A program made the position numbers and the translations under genes. The notes below the pieces were generated by a model. The model made no database searches. It was not told where the DNA came from and saw only the letters and a program-made list of their open reading frames with translations. Shown here piece after piece: positions 1-8,323 of a DNA stretch of 64,000 bases. Source of the stretch: Thermoproteota archaeon. Its GTDB lineage: Archaea > Korarchaeota > Korarchaeia > Korarchaeales > Korarchaeaceae. Position 1 is the first letter of the stretch. The number at the start of each line of letters is the position of its first letter. The stretch spans positions 1-64,000 of the forward strand of contig WALU01000035.1 of NCBI GenBank assembly GCA_015522685.1, in the 5' to 3' direction.

Positions 1-35
1 ATATAAAAACATATATCCAATAGTTATATATAAAA

Positions 36-284
36 CTAAATCATATCCTTTCTCAGGTAAATGATCATCTTATTCTTCCAAATAGCGACTATTCTGTGAT
101 GAGGTATTACTCTTCCATCTTCTAGCATAATTCTATCGCTCATTACCTTTATTTTGTCTCCTAATACCTCCTCTAAATTATTGGGATTCCCTCTACTGAC
201 AAACACTATCCTATAGTTCTTAGGATTATTCCTTGGGTCCCACACCATTGATTCTAAGATACTCTTAACTTTGCCTTTCTTCAT
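36..284 (-). CDS. UPF0248/DUF504 (MJ1316-type) small protein
   Basis: This 82-residue protein matches the archaeal UPF0248/DUF504 family. Visible family marks are WDPR at residues 15-18, the strand IVFVSRG, the PHHRI motif at 61-65 and a closing strand MIIYLR. The family is about 80 residues long, so the gene looks complete. The same domain occurs in larger eukaryotic and bacterial RNA-end proteins and is proposed to recognise cyclic-phosphate RNA ends; the stand-alone archaeal form has no proven function that I know. It is transcribed divergently from the phosphoesterase gene on its right. The family assignment is firm; the role is inference. Confidence 0.85.
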   Translation of the reverse strand: MKKGKVKSILESMVWDPRNNPKNYRIVFVSRGNPNNLEEVLGDKIKVMSDRIMLEDGRVIPHHRIVAIWKNKMIIYLRKDMI

Positions 285-346
285 ACACTTATTATCCTAT
301 GAGCAAATTGTTTAATTAGATGGTGGATTCTTTCATTGGAGGAAAA

Positions 347-1066
347 ATGAGAGTATTTGCAGTCTCAGATGTCCATTCTCCTGTCTGGTTCAAAGATCTG
401 GAGAAAGCGGTCCATAGAATTGATGAAAAGGTAGATCTCCTACTCATTGCTGGCGATATGATAGATAGGGGAAATGTAAAGTATTATAGAAAGGTAGTAG
501 ACCTACTCTCTACATTAGAAGCTAGGATAATAGCTGTCTTTGGGAATGATGAGTATGATAGCTTAAAGGACGAAATTAAGGAGGAAAATCCAGAGGTAAT
601 GTTCTTAGATGATGAGTCTATAGTAATTGACATCGAGGGACTCAGAATAGGGTTAGTTGGTTCTAGGGGTAGCTTAGAGATGCCCACCACATGGCAGAAG
701 AGGAACATACCGGGAATAGATAAACTCTATAGCGACCGAGTCAGGCTCATAGGAAATCTCCTAATGAATTTAAGGGACAGGGTTGATATAGCTGTACTAC
801 TCACACATTATGCTACCACAAATAAGACTATGAGAGGAGAGAACCCTAGAGCTTGGAGGTACTTAGGCCACAGAGAGTTTGAGAGATATATGAGAGAAAG
901 ACTTGTTGATATAGCTATACATGGACACGTTCATAATGGTAAGAGAATGGCGGAGATTGGAAGTACCAAGGTTTACAATGTTGCTTTTCCTTTATGGTGG
1001 CACTTAGTGGAAATTGATCTGAAGAGAGAAAAGCAGGTATCTATGGAGGAATTCCTTTCGGGATAG
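347..1066 (+). CDS. Calcineurin-like metallophosphoesterase
   Basis: Predicted cytosolic metal-dependent phosphoesterase of the Icc/YfcE-like branch, about 239 residues. The metal-ligand motifs are in order: SDVHS near the N-terminus, AGDMID, FGNDE (in place of the common GNHE), THYAT and HGHVHNG near the C-terminus. Substrate is unknown; relatives cut phosphodiesters or phosphomonoesters with Mn or Fe. I place the start at the ATG at 347 because GGAGG at 338-342 sits four bases ahead of it and the protein then begins directly with the first motif; an upstream ATG at 320 would add nine residues. It is followed by a ThiF-like gene on the same strand. Confidence 0.85.
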   Translation: MRVFAVSDVHSPVWFKDLEKAVHRIDEKVDLLLIAGDMIDRGNVKYYRKVVDLLSTLEARIIAVFGNDEYDSLKDEIKEENPEVMFLDDESIVIDIEGLRIGLVGSRGSLEMPTTWQKRNIPGIDKLYSDRVRLIGNLLMNLRDRVDIAVLLTHYATTNKTMRGENPRAWRYLGHREFERYMRERLVDIAIHGHVHNGKRMAEIGSTKVYNVAFPLWWHLVEIDLKREKQVSMEEFLSG

Positions 1067-1108
1067 GCTATTTAAGTAAGCTAAGGGGCTTATAGAGGGG
1101 TCTCGTTA

Positions 1109-1825
1109 ATGAGATATAATAGGCAGATACCCCTTATAGGTGAAAAAGGACAGAAAAAGCTCAGATCTTCCTTGGTAGCAATAGTGGGGTTAGGGGGCAT
1201 AGGATCACCTTTAGCTCTCTATTTAGCAGAAGCTGGAGTCAATCTTCATTTGATAGATGGAGGCATAGTGAGCCTGAGCAATCTTAATCGGCAGATCTTA
1301 TACAGCGAAGAAGATATAGGTTTGCCTAAAGCACTAGTAGCTGAAAAAGAGGTTAGAAGGAGGAATAGAGAGGTAGAGGTAAAAGGATTCCCTCATAAGC
1401 TAAGAGAGGATAATATAGGAGAGTTACTTGAAGGAGCGGATCTAGTCTTGGATGCTACAGATAATTTTAATACCAGATACCTCATAAATGAATTTTGTGT
1501 CAAAAATAGAATACCCTTCATATATTCAGCCATATCTGGCTTTTATTTTGCCACCACTTTCATAGTTCCTGGTGAAACACCTTGCCTTTATTGCATATTC
1601 CCCAATGCTAAGGATGAGAAAGATATGCTTGTAATAGGAACTACCCCTGCTTATGTGTCATCAATAGCAGCGACAGAAGCCATAAAATACTTAGCTGGCA
1701 TTGAGCCTTCGTTAAAAGGTATCCTCTTTATAGGAGACCTGAGCATCATGGAATTCAGTAAAATAAGGGTAAAAAGAGATCCTAACTGCCCTGTATGCAG
1801 TTCATTAAATGGCTCTCAATCTTGA
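1109..1825 (+). CDS. ThiF/MoeB/HesA-type adenylating (E1-like) enzyme
   Basis: Member of the E1-like superfamily that activates the C-terminal glycine of ubiquitin-fold sulfur carriers (ThiS, MoaD, SAMP) as acyl-adenylates. The nucleotide-binding loop GLGGIG is at residues 27-32, the conserved Asp at about 50, and SNLNRQ at 57-62. Four cysteines in CLYC and CPVC form the expected zinc site. The usual catalytic Cys segment of MoeB/ThiF (an SC followed by a GVLG-like stretch) is replaced by VIGTTPAY, so thioester transfer may be absent. At 238 residues it has the length of MoeB without the rhodanese domain. A good GAGGGG ribosome site precedes the ATG. It overlaps the end of convergent glyS by ten bases. 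Which carrier it serves cannot be told here. Confidence 0.82.
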   Translation: MRYNRQIPLIGEKGQKKLRSSLVAIVGLGGIGSPLALYLAEAGVNLHLIDGGIVSLSNLNRQILYSEEDIGLPKALVAEKEVRRRNREVEVKGFPHKLREDNIGELLEGADLVLDATDNFNTRYLINEFCVKNRIPFIYSAISGFYFATTFIVPGETPCLYCIFPNAKDEKDMLVIGTTPAYVSSIAATEAIKYLAGIEPSLKGILFIGDLSIMEFSKIRVKRDPNCPVCSSLNGSQS

Positions 1826-3345
1826 AGGTCCTCTATGGCTATATTCTCTCTAAGGAACTTCCTAGCTTTTTCAGGTAGGTTTGTTATCTTTACCCTCACT
1901 TGCTTCATAGTATCTCTGTCTCTCATGGTAACTGTATCATCCTCCATAGTTTGATGATCGACTGTAACGCAGATAGGTGTGCCTATTTCATCCATTCTCC
2001 TATAACGCCTTCCTATCGTACCGGATTCATCATAGAATGCTATAAAACCTTCTTTTATTAGCTCTCTATATATCTGCCTTGCTTTCTCAGGCATGCTGTC
2101 CTTCTTCATTAATGGGAAAGTGGCTATTTCTATGGGTGCTAGATATCTAGGAAGTTTAAGCCATGTTCTTTCACCATCTTCTCTATATGCTAGCATAAGT
2201 TCATGGAATAAAACTCTATCCAATCCTATGGATGGCTCATATAGGTGAGGCAAGATCTTCCTCCCTTCAGCGTCGGATACCCTCAGATCATTGCCAGATA
2301 CTTTCACATGACCGGATAGATCATAATCAGTCCTATATGTATTGTTTACGAGCTCAGTCCACCCTAGATCTTCTGTATACGCCTCTAGATCCCAGTGAGC
2401 CAAAGCATAATGGGCTTTTTCCCCTTCTATAAGCTCTCTGTACCTTATTCTCTCTAATGGAATCTTTAGAGATTCATTGAAGAACTTCTGATACAGGACT
2501 AGCCAGTAAGTAATTAGAGAATTTATTGTGTATCCACTCTCTAATGCCTCCCTAGCGGTCATCTCCACTATCTCTCCAATTTCTCTATCCTCCTTTCTGA
2601 GAAACCTTATCTTATAGTCTAAGTAAGGCTCTAACTTCTCTTTGTATATCCTATCTGGATCATCGGAATTGAAAAATATATGTATTTCGAGCTGCTGGAA
2701 TTCTCTCATCCTGATTAATGCCCTTCTAGGGGATATTTCGTTCCTGAATACCTTACCGACCTGGCCTAAGATGAAAGGCAGCCTTCCTCTCATAACGATA
2801 TAGGATTTTCTGAACTCGATCACGCTTCCCTGAGTTGTTTCTGGTCTTAAAGCAGCATTTGGTTCGTTAGCCTCAGCACCCACAGCGATTGTGAACATAA
2901 GATTGAATTTCTTTATCTCAGTCCACTTAGTTGAGCCGCACTTTGGGCATCTAATATTTTTTTCTTTGATTATCCTCATAAGTTCCTCATCAGATAGCCC
3001 TTCTAAATGCTCTTTTAGCCCCAATGACTCCTCAATAAGTTTATCAACCCTAAATCTAGAATGGCATCTCTTACATTCTATTAACTTATCAAAAAAGTGC
3101 TTTAGATGGCCTGAGGCTTCAAATACCTTAATCGGTAGTATATTAGGTGTCTCGATTTCATGAACTCCTTCTAAGAGGACTATTTTACTTCTCCATAAAG
3201 CAATTATCTTGTCTTTCATCCTTAGACCTAAGGGCCCATAGACGAAGAACCCTGCAGGTGCCCCTGCATATACATCTCTAGCTGATGGCCAGAAGAACCC
3301 TCTTCTATTAGCCAACTCAACAACCTTCTCGTATATATCCCTCAT
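1816..3345 (-). CDS. glyS: Glycyl-tRNA synthetase, archaeal/eukaryotic type
   Basis: Class II alpha2-type glycyl-tRNA synthetase that charges tRNA-Gly in the cytosol. The N-terminus has the family sequence RRGFFWPS and GPLG; two CxxC pairs near residues 90 and 135 (CKRCH and CPKCG) form a zinc-binding insert; motif 2 is in FRNEISPR; motif 3 lies in the EPSIGLDR stretch; and the anticodon-binding domain fills the C-terminal 120 residues. About 509 residues is normal for archaea. I start at the ATG at 3345 rather than the TTG at 3354, because it gives the usual MRDIYEK beginning. The 5' end overlaps the phosphoribosyltransferase gene by about 29 bases, so the two are co-transcribed with mazG and sec61b. 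Confidence 0.95.
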   Translation of the reverse strand: MRDIYEKVVELANRRGFFWPSARDVYAGAPAGFFVYGPLGLRMKDKIIALWRSKIVLLEGVHEIETPNILPIKVFEASGHLKHFFDKLIECKRCHSRFRVDKLIEESLGLKEHLEGLSDEELMRIIKEKNIRCPKCGSTKWTEIKKFNLMFTIAVGAEANEPNAALRPETTQGSVIEFRKSYIVMRGRLPFILGQVGKVFRNEISPRRALIRMREFQQLEIHIFFNSDDPDRIYKEKLEPYLDYKIRFLRKEDREIGEIVEMTAREALESGYTINSLITYWLVLYQKFFNESLKIPLERIRYRELIEGEKAHYALAHWDLEAYTEDLGWTELVNNTYRTDYDLSGHVKVSGNDLRVSDAEGRKILPHLYEPSIGLDRVLFHELMLAYREDGERTWLKLPRYLAPIEIATFPLMKKDSMPEKARQIYRELIKEGFIAFYDESGTIGRRYRRMDEIGTPICVTVDHQTMEDDTVTMRDRDTMKQVRVKITNLPEKARKFLRENIAIEDLQD

Positions 3346-3904
3346 TTTTAACAACCCATTCTATAACATCTCCAGGAACTCCTGCTTCCTCAAGAATTCT
3401 AATGACGTAATCATATCCTTCCTCAGCTAGATATTTCGTGAAAAAATATCTCACAGTTTCGGCATATTCCCAGAAGTAGATCACCCATGCCTCCGTTTCT
3501 TCAGAATAGAAGTCTGGTTTTATCTTACTCCATGGCTTATAATGCATTGTGGCTATCCTAACCTCCTCTGCCCCCCTTTCCAATAGATGCTGCTTTGCTA
3601 CAATGAGGCTTTCACCAGTATCAGCTACATCATCTACCAGTAGGACTTTCTTTCCATCAAGCCTAGTAGGTAGTGGCTCCACCACTTCAGCTCCTTCTTT
3701 CAGATCTAATGCGTTATAGTGAATGGCTCTTATGCTTCTTATATCTCTAATATCAAGAAAGTCGCTAAGGAGTCTAGCTACCACGACTCCTCCCCTTAAT
3801 ATAGCTACTATAGTATCAGGCCTGAATCCTGAATCGATTAGTTGATCAGCTAATCTCCTAGCATAGACTAGTGCATCCTCTGGGCTGACATGAAGGAATC
3901 TCAT
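3317..3904 (-). CDS. Phosphoribosyltransferase (Gpt/Hpt-like)
   Basis: PRPP-dependent phosphoribosyltransferase of type I fold, 195 residues. The PRPP motif reads VLLVDDVADTG near residue 92, preceded by the early loop AILRGG, where substrate pyrophosphate is gripped. Archaeal proteins of this group are annotated as xanthine-guanine or hypoxanthine phosphoribosyltransferases, for purine salvage. The hood region that decides base choice is not diagnostic by eye, so the substrate is left open. It lies between mazG (three bases upstream) and glyS (overlapping), in a nucleotide and translation housekeeping operon. Confidence 0.85.
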   Translation of the reverse strand: MRFLHVSPEDALVYARRLADQLIDSGFRPDTIVAILRGGVVVARLLSDFLDIRDIRSIRAIHYNALDLKEGAEVVEPLPTRLDGKKVLLVDDVADTGESLIVAKQHLLERGAEEVRIATMHYKPWSKIKPDFYSEETEAWVIYFWEYAETVRYFFTKYLAEEGYDYVIRILEEAGVPGDVIEWVVKNEGYIREGC

Positions 3905-3907
3905 GTT

Positions 3908-4204
3908 TCACACCTCTGGACATTTGCAGGGTATGGAGCCGCATTTAGGGCAGCCTTCTCCATACCTTTCCAAAAAAGCTTCTTCTAAATTGATAGATAG
4001 GAGATCAGATATACTTAAGAGCCAAGCTAATACATCAGCTAATTCTTCTCTTAGATTGCCTTCATCATTCGATCTCAAAGCCCTGAAGAGTTCTCCCATT
4101 TCCTCTCCTAGATGAAGAGCTGTCCCTCTAATACCTCTTCCCCTGTCTTTCTCGCCATATATCTCTCTTATAAGTTCTTGAGCCTCGGATATCCTCATTG
4201 GCAT
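3908..4204 (-). CDS. MazG-like nucleotide pyrophosphohydrolase with Cys tail
   Basis: Small all-alpha NTP pyrophosphohydrolase of the MazG family, 98 residues. Family marks are HLGEEMGELFRALR near residue 31 and EELADVLAWLLSISD near residue 53, which carry the acidic Mg ligands (ExxE and ExxD). It probably removes non-canonical NTPs. The C-terminus adds a short knuckle with CPKCG and CKC, which would bind one zinc and is not part of the core MazG fold. The gene is three bases from the phosphoribosyltransferase and follows sec61b, so all four genes to glyS form one operon. Confidence 0.8.
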   Translation of the reverse strand: MPMRISEAQELIREIYGEKDRGRGIRGTALHLGEEMGELFRALRSNDEGNLREELADVLAWLLSISDLLSINLEEAFLERYGEGCPKCGSIPCKCPEV

Positions 4205-4213
4205 TACCTGCTC

Positions 4214-4375
4214 TTAGATCAAGTGCAGAGTTATTATAGCGACTCCGGTAAGGATAGATAGTAATACAGGAAACCATTTAGGAATTTTCAGACCTCCTGC
4301 TTCATCAGTACTGAATGTAAGGATGCCAGCAACAGACATTGGCATGAAATTCTTGTCTTTCTTCCTCTTAGGCAT
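4214..4375 (-). CDS. Preprotein translocase subunit Sec61-beta (SecG-like)
   Basis: This 53-residue gene is short and easy to miss. It starts with a basic segment (MPKRKK), continues with FMPMSVAGILTF and TDEAGGLKI, and ends in one membrane helix of about 18 residues (WFPVLLSILTGVAIITL). That is the organisation of archaeal Sec61 beta: a cytosolic N-terminus with the MPxSxAG and G-I motifs and a tail-anchored helix that packs against SecY. A strong GGAGGAGG ribosome site stands just ahead of the ATG at 4375. It heads the operon sec61b-mazG-phosphoribosyltransferase-glyS, with mazG starting ten bases downstream. Confidence 0.88.
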   Translation of the reverse strand: MPKRKKDKNFMPMSVAGILTFSTDEAGGLKIPKWFPVLLSILTGVAIITLHLI

Positions 4376-4408
4376 ACTCCTCCTCCACCATCGTTGAAGA
4401 ATAGCACA

Positions 4409-4421
4409 CTAATAAATTTGC
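4409..4421. promoter_or_regulatory. AT-rich box shared by two divergent genes
   Basis: An ACTAATAAATTTG stretch lies about 20-30 bases ahead of the exonuclease ATG at 4439 and about 35-45 bases ahead of the sec61b ATG at 4375. It reads as a TATA-like element in either direction. The short distance to 4439 suggests a leaderless or nearly leaderless exonuclease mRNA. Assigned by position and base composition only. Confidence 0.4.
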
Positions 4422-4438
4422 AATGGAGATAATGTCTA

Positions 4439-5365
4439 ATGAAGATAAGATTCAACAATGGTATAGAACTCCTCTGCGGACAGAAACTACTATTAGATCC
4501 AATGAGGACTGTTAATGGTATTCCAGTTCTTATATCTCATGCTCACTCGGATCATATACCTAAGGACGTGAGGAGATCAAGAAGCAGACTGTTTACTACC
4601 CAAGGTACAGCTGATATTATAGCTAGAAGATATAATGCTAATGGATTCGAGATACTTAACTTCAATGAAAGGCGAAGCCTTGGGGAAATTGATATATATC
4701 CGTACCCTGCAGGTCATATCTATGGATCTGCTGGTTTTCTGATAAATTGCGAGGGTAAATCCATTTTCTATACGGGGGATATAAATCCTTATGGTGGTCT
4801 TACAGTAGAAAGGCCTGCTGAAGTCCCAGATGCAGATGTACTTGTAATAGAATCTACTTACGGGTCCTCAAAGTACAGGTTTCCCAATCCCCAGAGAGTT
4901 AGGCTGGAGATAGCTAAATGGGCCGCCGAAGAAGTTTATAAGGGAAATTCTCCAACAATAGAAGCTTATTTAGTCGGTAAATCCCAAGAGGTAATAGCAT
5001 TACTCAATAAGTACACTAATGTAGAGATTGTAGTATCCGAGAATATAGCTAAGGTGAGTACCCCTCTTAAGGAGAGATTTAACCTAAAATACAGCCTTAG
5101 CTCTGAGGAACCCCATGTTTTAATTACGCATAGAGCCAAATCAAGAAGGAAAGCTAGAGTGACGGGATGGGTCCTTTTCTCAAGTAGGAGGGAGGATTTC
5201 CCACTAAGTGCCCATGCAGACTTCGATGGACTTGTGAATATCGTCGCAAGATCTAGCCCAAGTAAGGTATTGACCGTATACGGTTTCAGTAAGGAGTTCG
5301 CTAATTGGTTGAAAAAATGGGGGATTAATGCAGAGCCTTTAGGTAAAGAATGGGTTGAATTATAG
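4439..5365 (+). CDS. Metallo-beta-lactamase-fold exonuclease (small RNA-processing type)
   Basis: Predicted nuclease of the beta-lactamase fold related to mRNA 3'-end processing factors, 308 residues. Zinc motifs are present in order: HAHSDH near residue 34, AGHIYGSAG, TGDIN, and SAHAD near residue 260. IESTYG matches the beta-CASP family motif. The protein is shorter than the archaeal KH-domain CPSF proteins (about 640 residues) and lacks KH domains, so it belongs to the short group annotated as putative exonucleases. RNA or single-strand DNA as substrate is inferred from the family. It stands alone between sec61b and an Lrp regulator and converges with the latter. Confidence 0.82.
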   Translation: MKIRFNNGIELLCGQKLLLDPMRTVNGIPVLISHAHSDHIPKDVRRSRSRLFTTQGTADIIARRYNANGFEILNFNERRSLGEIDIYPYPAGHIYGSAGFLINCEGKSIFYTGDINPYGGLTVERPAEVPDADVLVIESTYGSSKYRFPNPQRVRLEIAKWAAEEVYKGNSPTIEAYLVGKSQEVIALLNKYTNVEIVVSENIAKVSTPLKERFNLKYSLSSEEPHVLITHRAKSRRKARVTGWVLFSSRREDFPLSAHADFDGLVNIVARSSPSKVLTVYGFSKEFANWLKKWGINAEPLGKEWVEL

Positions 5366-5374
5366 GTAGATAAG

Positions 5375-5872
5375 TCACTTTTTCTTAGTGGTTATCCCTG
5401 GTATCTCCTCAGGTACAACAGAGGGTCTCTCCTTCACGGTCTCAAGAACTAAGGAAGTATTGGTATCTCTGAGGCCGGATATGCTCTGGATCTTTCGTAG
5501 TATATCGTTAAGCTCCGATTGATTTCCTGCAATGACCTTGAGAACGACATCAAATTGCCCAGTTATCTCATGTACCTCCAAAACAGAGTTACCAAGCAAC
5601 CCAGTTACCTTCTTAGCCACATCAGTGTGCTTACCAGGTTCTGTCTCAAGCAATATTATATATTTATTTCCCTTCCCAAGTTTAGCGTGATCGACAAGAG
5701 CAGTGTAGCCCCTTACTATACCAAGTTCCTCGAGCTTCCTAACTTTCTTCATAACTCCAGCTGGACTCATCCCAAGCTCTCTAGCTATCTGAGTATATGT
5801 AACTCTACCATTCTCTACCAGTTTCCTCAATATTTCTATCTCTTTTGCGGTAATACCTTTTACTCTAGGCAT
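5375..5872 (-). CDS. Lrp/AsnC-family transcription regulator
   Basis: Feast/famine regulator with the standard two parts: an N-terminal helix-turn-helix (about residues 5-55, with YTQIARELGMSPAGVMKKVRK as recognition region) and a C-terminal RAM/ligand domain (about 70-150, with EVHEITGQFDVVLKV). I start at the ATG at 5872; a TTG at 5890 would add six residues without a better ribosome site. About 165 residues is normal. Such proteins form dimers and octamers, sense amino acids and often control their own promoter, which would lie in the 120 bases between this gene and the DUF2070 gene. The target and effector are unknown. Confidence 0.9.
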   Translation of the reverse strand: MPRVKGITAKEIEILRKLVENGRVTYTQIARELGMSPAGVMKKVRKLEELGIVRGYTALVDHAKLGKGNKYIILLETEPGKHTDVAKKVTGLLGNSVLEVHEITGQFDVVLKVIAGNQSELNDILRKIQSISGLRDTNTSLVLETVKERPSVVPEEIPGITTKKK

Positions 5873-5992
5873 AGGATAACACCCCCACAAAGCCGTCCTA
5901 TAGGAATACGGAGTCTAACATATGACTCCTTGTCACTTTACTATCACTTGAATAAAAAGATTTTTGCTTTATGACGGGATGGTGTTATAGAA

Positions 5993-7672
5993 GTGAGGTA
6001 TAATGCAATCCTAAATATTGCCACTGAGAGGAGTAAAAATCTTTTTACGCTCCCAAGCATTTATATAGCATTATTATTTAATATTTTTGCAATTTTACTT
6101 CCTTACTCATGGTTTTATGTATTAGAACTTCGCTTGCTTGCTCTAGAATACGCAATTTTGGTATCAATATTCTTTATGGTATCCCTTGTAATGATCTGGA
6201 GAAGCGCACCCTATCTCGATACTAGGAGATCCATGTGGAGCGGTTTCTTTGTAATCTTACCTCTGGTTGCAGGCTCTCTTTTAGAGATAATTCATATTCC
6301 TTTCTATTCTATGATTTATACTTCTATTTTCCTTGCATCTTTAATATCATGGTCATTAGGAGAGGGAATTAGACCAAGGATTTTACCAATAGTTCTCTCA
6401 GTGATCACTTTGTTCATGAGCAAGTTTCCTGTGATCACTTTCGTATTCTCTGTAACGGCAGTTATATCAGCATATTTAGTTGGAAAGGTTATTGGAAAAA
6501 TTTCTGAACCTGTGTTGGGCTTTAAGGATTTTGATAGTGTTAAGGCATTAGCTGAAATAGTTCTAAGTGGATCAGGTCGGAAGCTTGAGCGATCTATAGA
6601 GGAGAGGGGTATTAAGGGACTAGCTAAGTATAATCTAATAAAGCTGGGAGATTTAGCCTTGGTTACAGCAGATATTCATCCTGGTCCATTTAAGATGGGA
6701 AGCTACAACGCTCCTGGCAAGATAGTTAATTCTTTTAGCAATAATGGAGTGAGATCCATATTCCTCAGGAGAGCTTGCTCTCATGAGAGGAACCTTGCTT
6801 CCAGCAAATATCTAGATAAATTAATTGACAGTATGCTCAAGAGCCTAAAAAATGCTGATTCGTGCTGCGTCAGCGCCCCCGTTTTTACTACGACTAAGAG
6901 TTTTGAGCTAAGTGCTCAAAGGTTCGGTAATATTATACTCTTCACAGTCTCAGGACATCCTTTAGTAAGCTTTGAGGATATACCTCATGAGATAGAGGAG
7001 ATCGTTTCAAGAGAGCTGGGCGTTAATGTATCTATAATTGATCGGCATGATTCTCTCCTGCCTGATAGGTATGAGATGGCTTTTCCAGATACAGAAATAG
7101 GGAAAGAACTTTTGAATGGCCTAATATTGCTGGGCAGACGTGTTCTGACTGAAAGGTGCTATGAGAAGGTAGAGGTCGGGTATGCAGAAGATTATCCTAA
7201 CTGGAAGAGCATCGGAAGTGGGGGGGTAAGAGTAGCGAGCGTTAAAACTCAAGATTGGATCGTTTCTTACCTCTCCATAGATGGTAATAATATGGTACCT
7301 GAGCTCAGAGATGAGTTAGATAAGATGGTACCTGAGAGTGTTAGTCTCATAGTGGCAACTACAGATACCCATGAGGTTCTCTCGACTAAAGTAACCTATA
7401 ATCCTGTGGGAAGTACATGCAGAGACAGAGATAGTAACTGCCTGAAAGAGAGAGCATCCCATCTTATAGGGTTAGTTAGGGAATCTCTAAGGCCAATAAC
7501 CTCTGTAAAAATTAGGTGTTATAAAGGAGAGGAGGAGGTTGTCTTCATAGGAAGAGATCTCATGGTCATGTTATCTCTACTAATGAGAGCCAGTGAGATA
7601 GCTAAGTATCTGATAGCACTCTCTCTAATGCCCCAAATTTTAATTCTTTTATGGACTCTATCGATAAGGTAA
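5993..7672 (+). CDS. DUF2070 family membrane protein
   Basis: Archaeal membrane protein of the DUF2070 family, 559 residues. Five or six hydrophobic segments fill residues 18-165, then a large soluble part follows to about 520, and a last hydrophobic segment ends the protein. The soluble part has the family's conserved histidine-rich points: ADIHPGPFKMGSYNAPGK, RACSHERN, FTVSGHP, IDRHDS and TTDTHE. Such repeated His/Asp motifs suggest a metal-dependent hydrolase, but no activity is established. Translation starts at a GTG. The gene is monocistronic, ending 32 bases ahead of tRNA-Lys. The family call is good; any function is inference. Confidence 0.8.
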   Translation: MRYNAILNIATERSKNLFTLPSIYIALLFNIFAILLPYSWFYVLELRLLALEYAILVSIFFMVSLVMIWRSAPYLDTRRSMWSGFFVILPLVAGSLLEIIHIPFYSMIYTSIFLASLISWSLGEGIRPRILPIVLSVITLFMSKFPVITFVFSVTAVISAYLVGKVIGKISEPVLGFKDFDSVKALAEIVLSGSGRKLERSIEERGIKGLAKYNLIKLGDLALVTADIHPGPFKMGSYNAPGKIVNSFSNNGVRSIFLRRACSHERNLASSKYLDKLIDSMLKSLKNADSCCVSAPVFTTTKSFELSAQRFGNIILFTVSGHPLVSFEDIPHEIEEIVSRELGVNVSIIDRHDSLLPDRYEMAFPDTEIGKELLNGLILLGRRVLTERCYEKVEVGYAEDYPNWKSIGSGGVRVASVKTQDWIVSYLSIDGNNMVPELRDELDKMVPESVSLIVATTDTHEVLSTKVTYNPVGSTCRDRDSNCLKERASHLIGLVRESLRPITSVKIRCYKGEEEVVFIGRDLMVMLSLLMRASEIAKYLIALSLMPQILILLWTLSIR

Positions 7673-7681
7673 GGTTTATCT
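7671..7681 (+). promoter_or_regulatory. TATA-like box of tRNA-Lys
   Basis: AAGGTTTATCT lies 24-34 bases ahead of the tRNA, the normal archaeal spacing. Assigned by position. Confidence 0.4.
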
Positions 7682-7704
7682 AGAGGTTGGTCGTCATTAG
7701 CTAC

Positions 7705-7778
7705 GGGCCCGTAGCTCAGTATGGAAGAGCACCCGGCTTTTAACCGGGGGGTCGCGGGTTCAAATCCCGTCGGGCTCG
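7705..7778 (+). tRNA. tRNA-Lys (anticodon TTT)
   Basis: The cloverleaf is complete in 74 bases: acceptor GGGCCCG pairs with CGGGCTC, the D arm is GCTC/GAGC, the anticodon stem CCCGG closes the loop CTTTTAA with TTT at 7739-7741, and the T arm is CGGG-TTCAAAT-CCCG. Discriminator is G. No intron and no encoded CCA. G+C is far above that of its surroundings, as in thermophiles with AT-rich genomes. Confidence 0.95.
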
Positions 7779-7781
7779 CTA

Positions 7782-7790
7782 ATTTTTAAT
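7782..7790 (+). terminator. T-run behind tRNA-Lys
   Basis: ATTTTTAAT begins four bases after the tRNA end. A run of five T fits archaeal oligo-T termination; no hairpin is needed. Confidence 0.4.
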
Positions 7791-8323
7791 TGAATCTTTA
7801 TATTTATGTACAGGCTAACTTCTTCTATCTTTAATCTTATTGTCTAATGCTCATATCTAGGATATGCTGTTGCTACTGAAGGCTCAGCTATTATAAATAA
7901 GATACAGCTTTATTTTACTTTAGGTTATCTATATTCTAGCTGAGTTAAGCATATTTGTAAAAATAAACTTTTAATTCATTATATTATGCCGATGAAATAT
8001 AGCCTAAACTTATGACCGTTATTATCAGTGCAAATAATATACTTAGATAGCGTATTTTTAATATTATCAGGAGGAGACCTTATAGAGTTGAATGCCTTAG
8101 CAGTTAATGTATATCCTTATTGCGATCTAATAAGGTGTACTCTTTCTCTATTAAATCCTTGATAACGTTTCTTATCTCTTATCAGATATCTTAGTAATAG
8201 ATGATAATTTACTAAAAGATTTGCTTAATTTTAGAGATAATTTTTGTTCTTATTTTCATATAAGTATCTCGCATTAGTGAGAACTGCAACGATAGGATCT
8301 TTAACTAATGCCATACGTTAAAT
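7791..8323. other. AT-rich stretch without recognisable gene
   Basis: About 530 bases with stop codons frequent in all six frames. I see no conserved motif, no tRNA and no G+C-rich island that would mark a structured RNA. A GGAGGAGA at 8070-8077 is not followed by a useful reading frame. It may be old, decayed sequence like the identifiable pseudogenes elsewhere in the window, but nothing here can be named. Confidence 0.5.

Noticed and set aside
5519..5974. A 151-codon frame antisense to the Lrp gene
   Set aside because: It is the mirror frame of a well-supported gene, has no family pattern and is rich in residues typical of shadow frames (Ser, Leu, Tyr).
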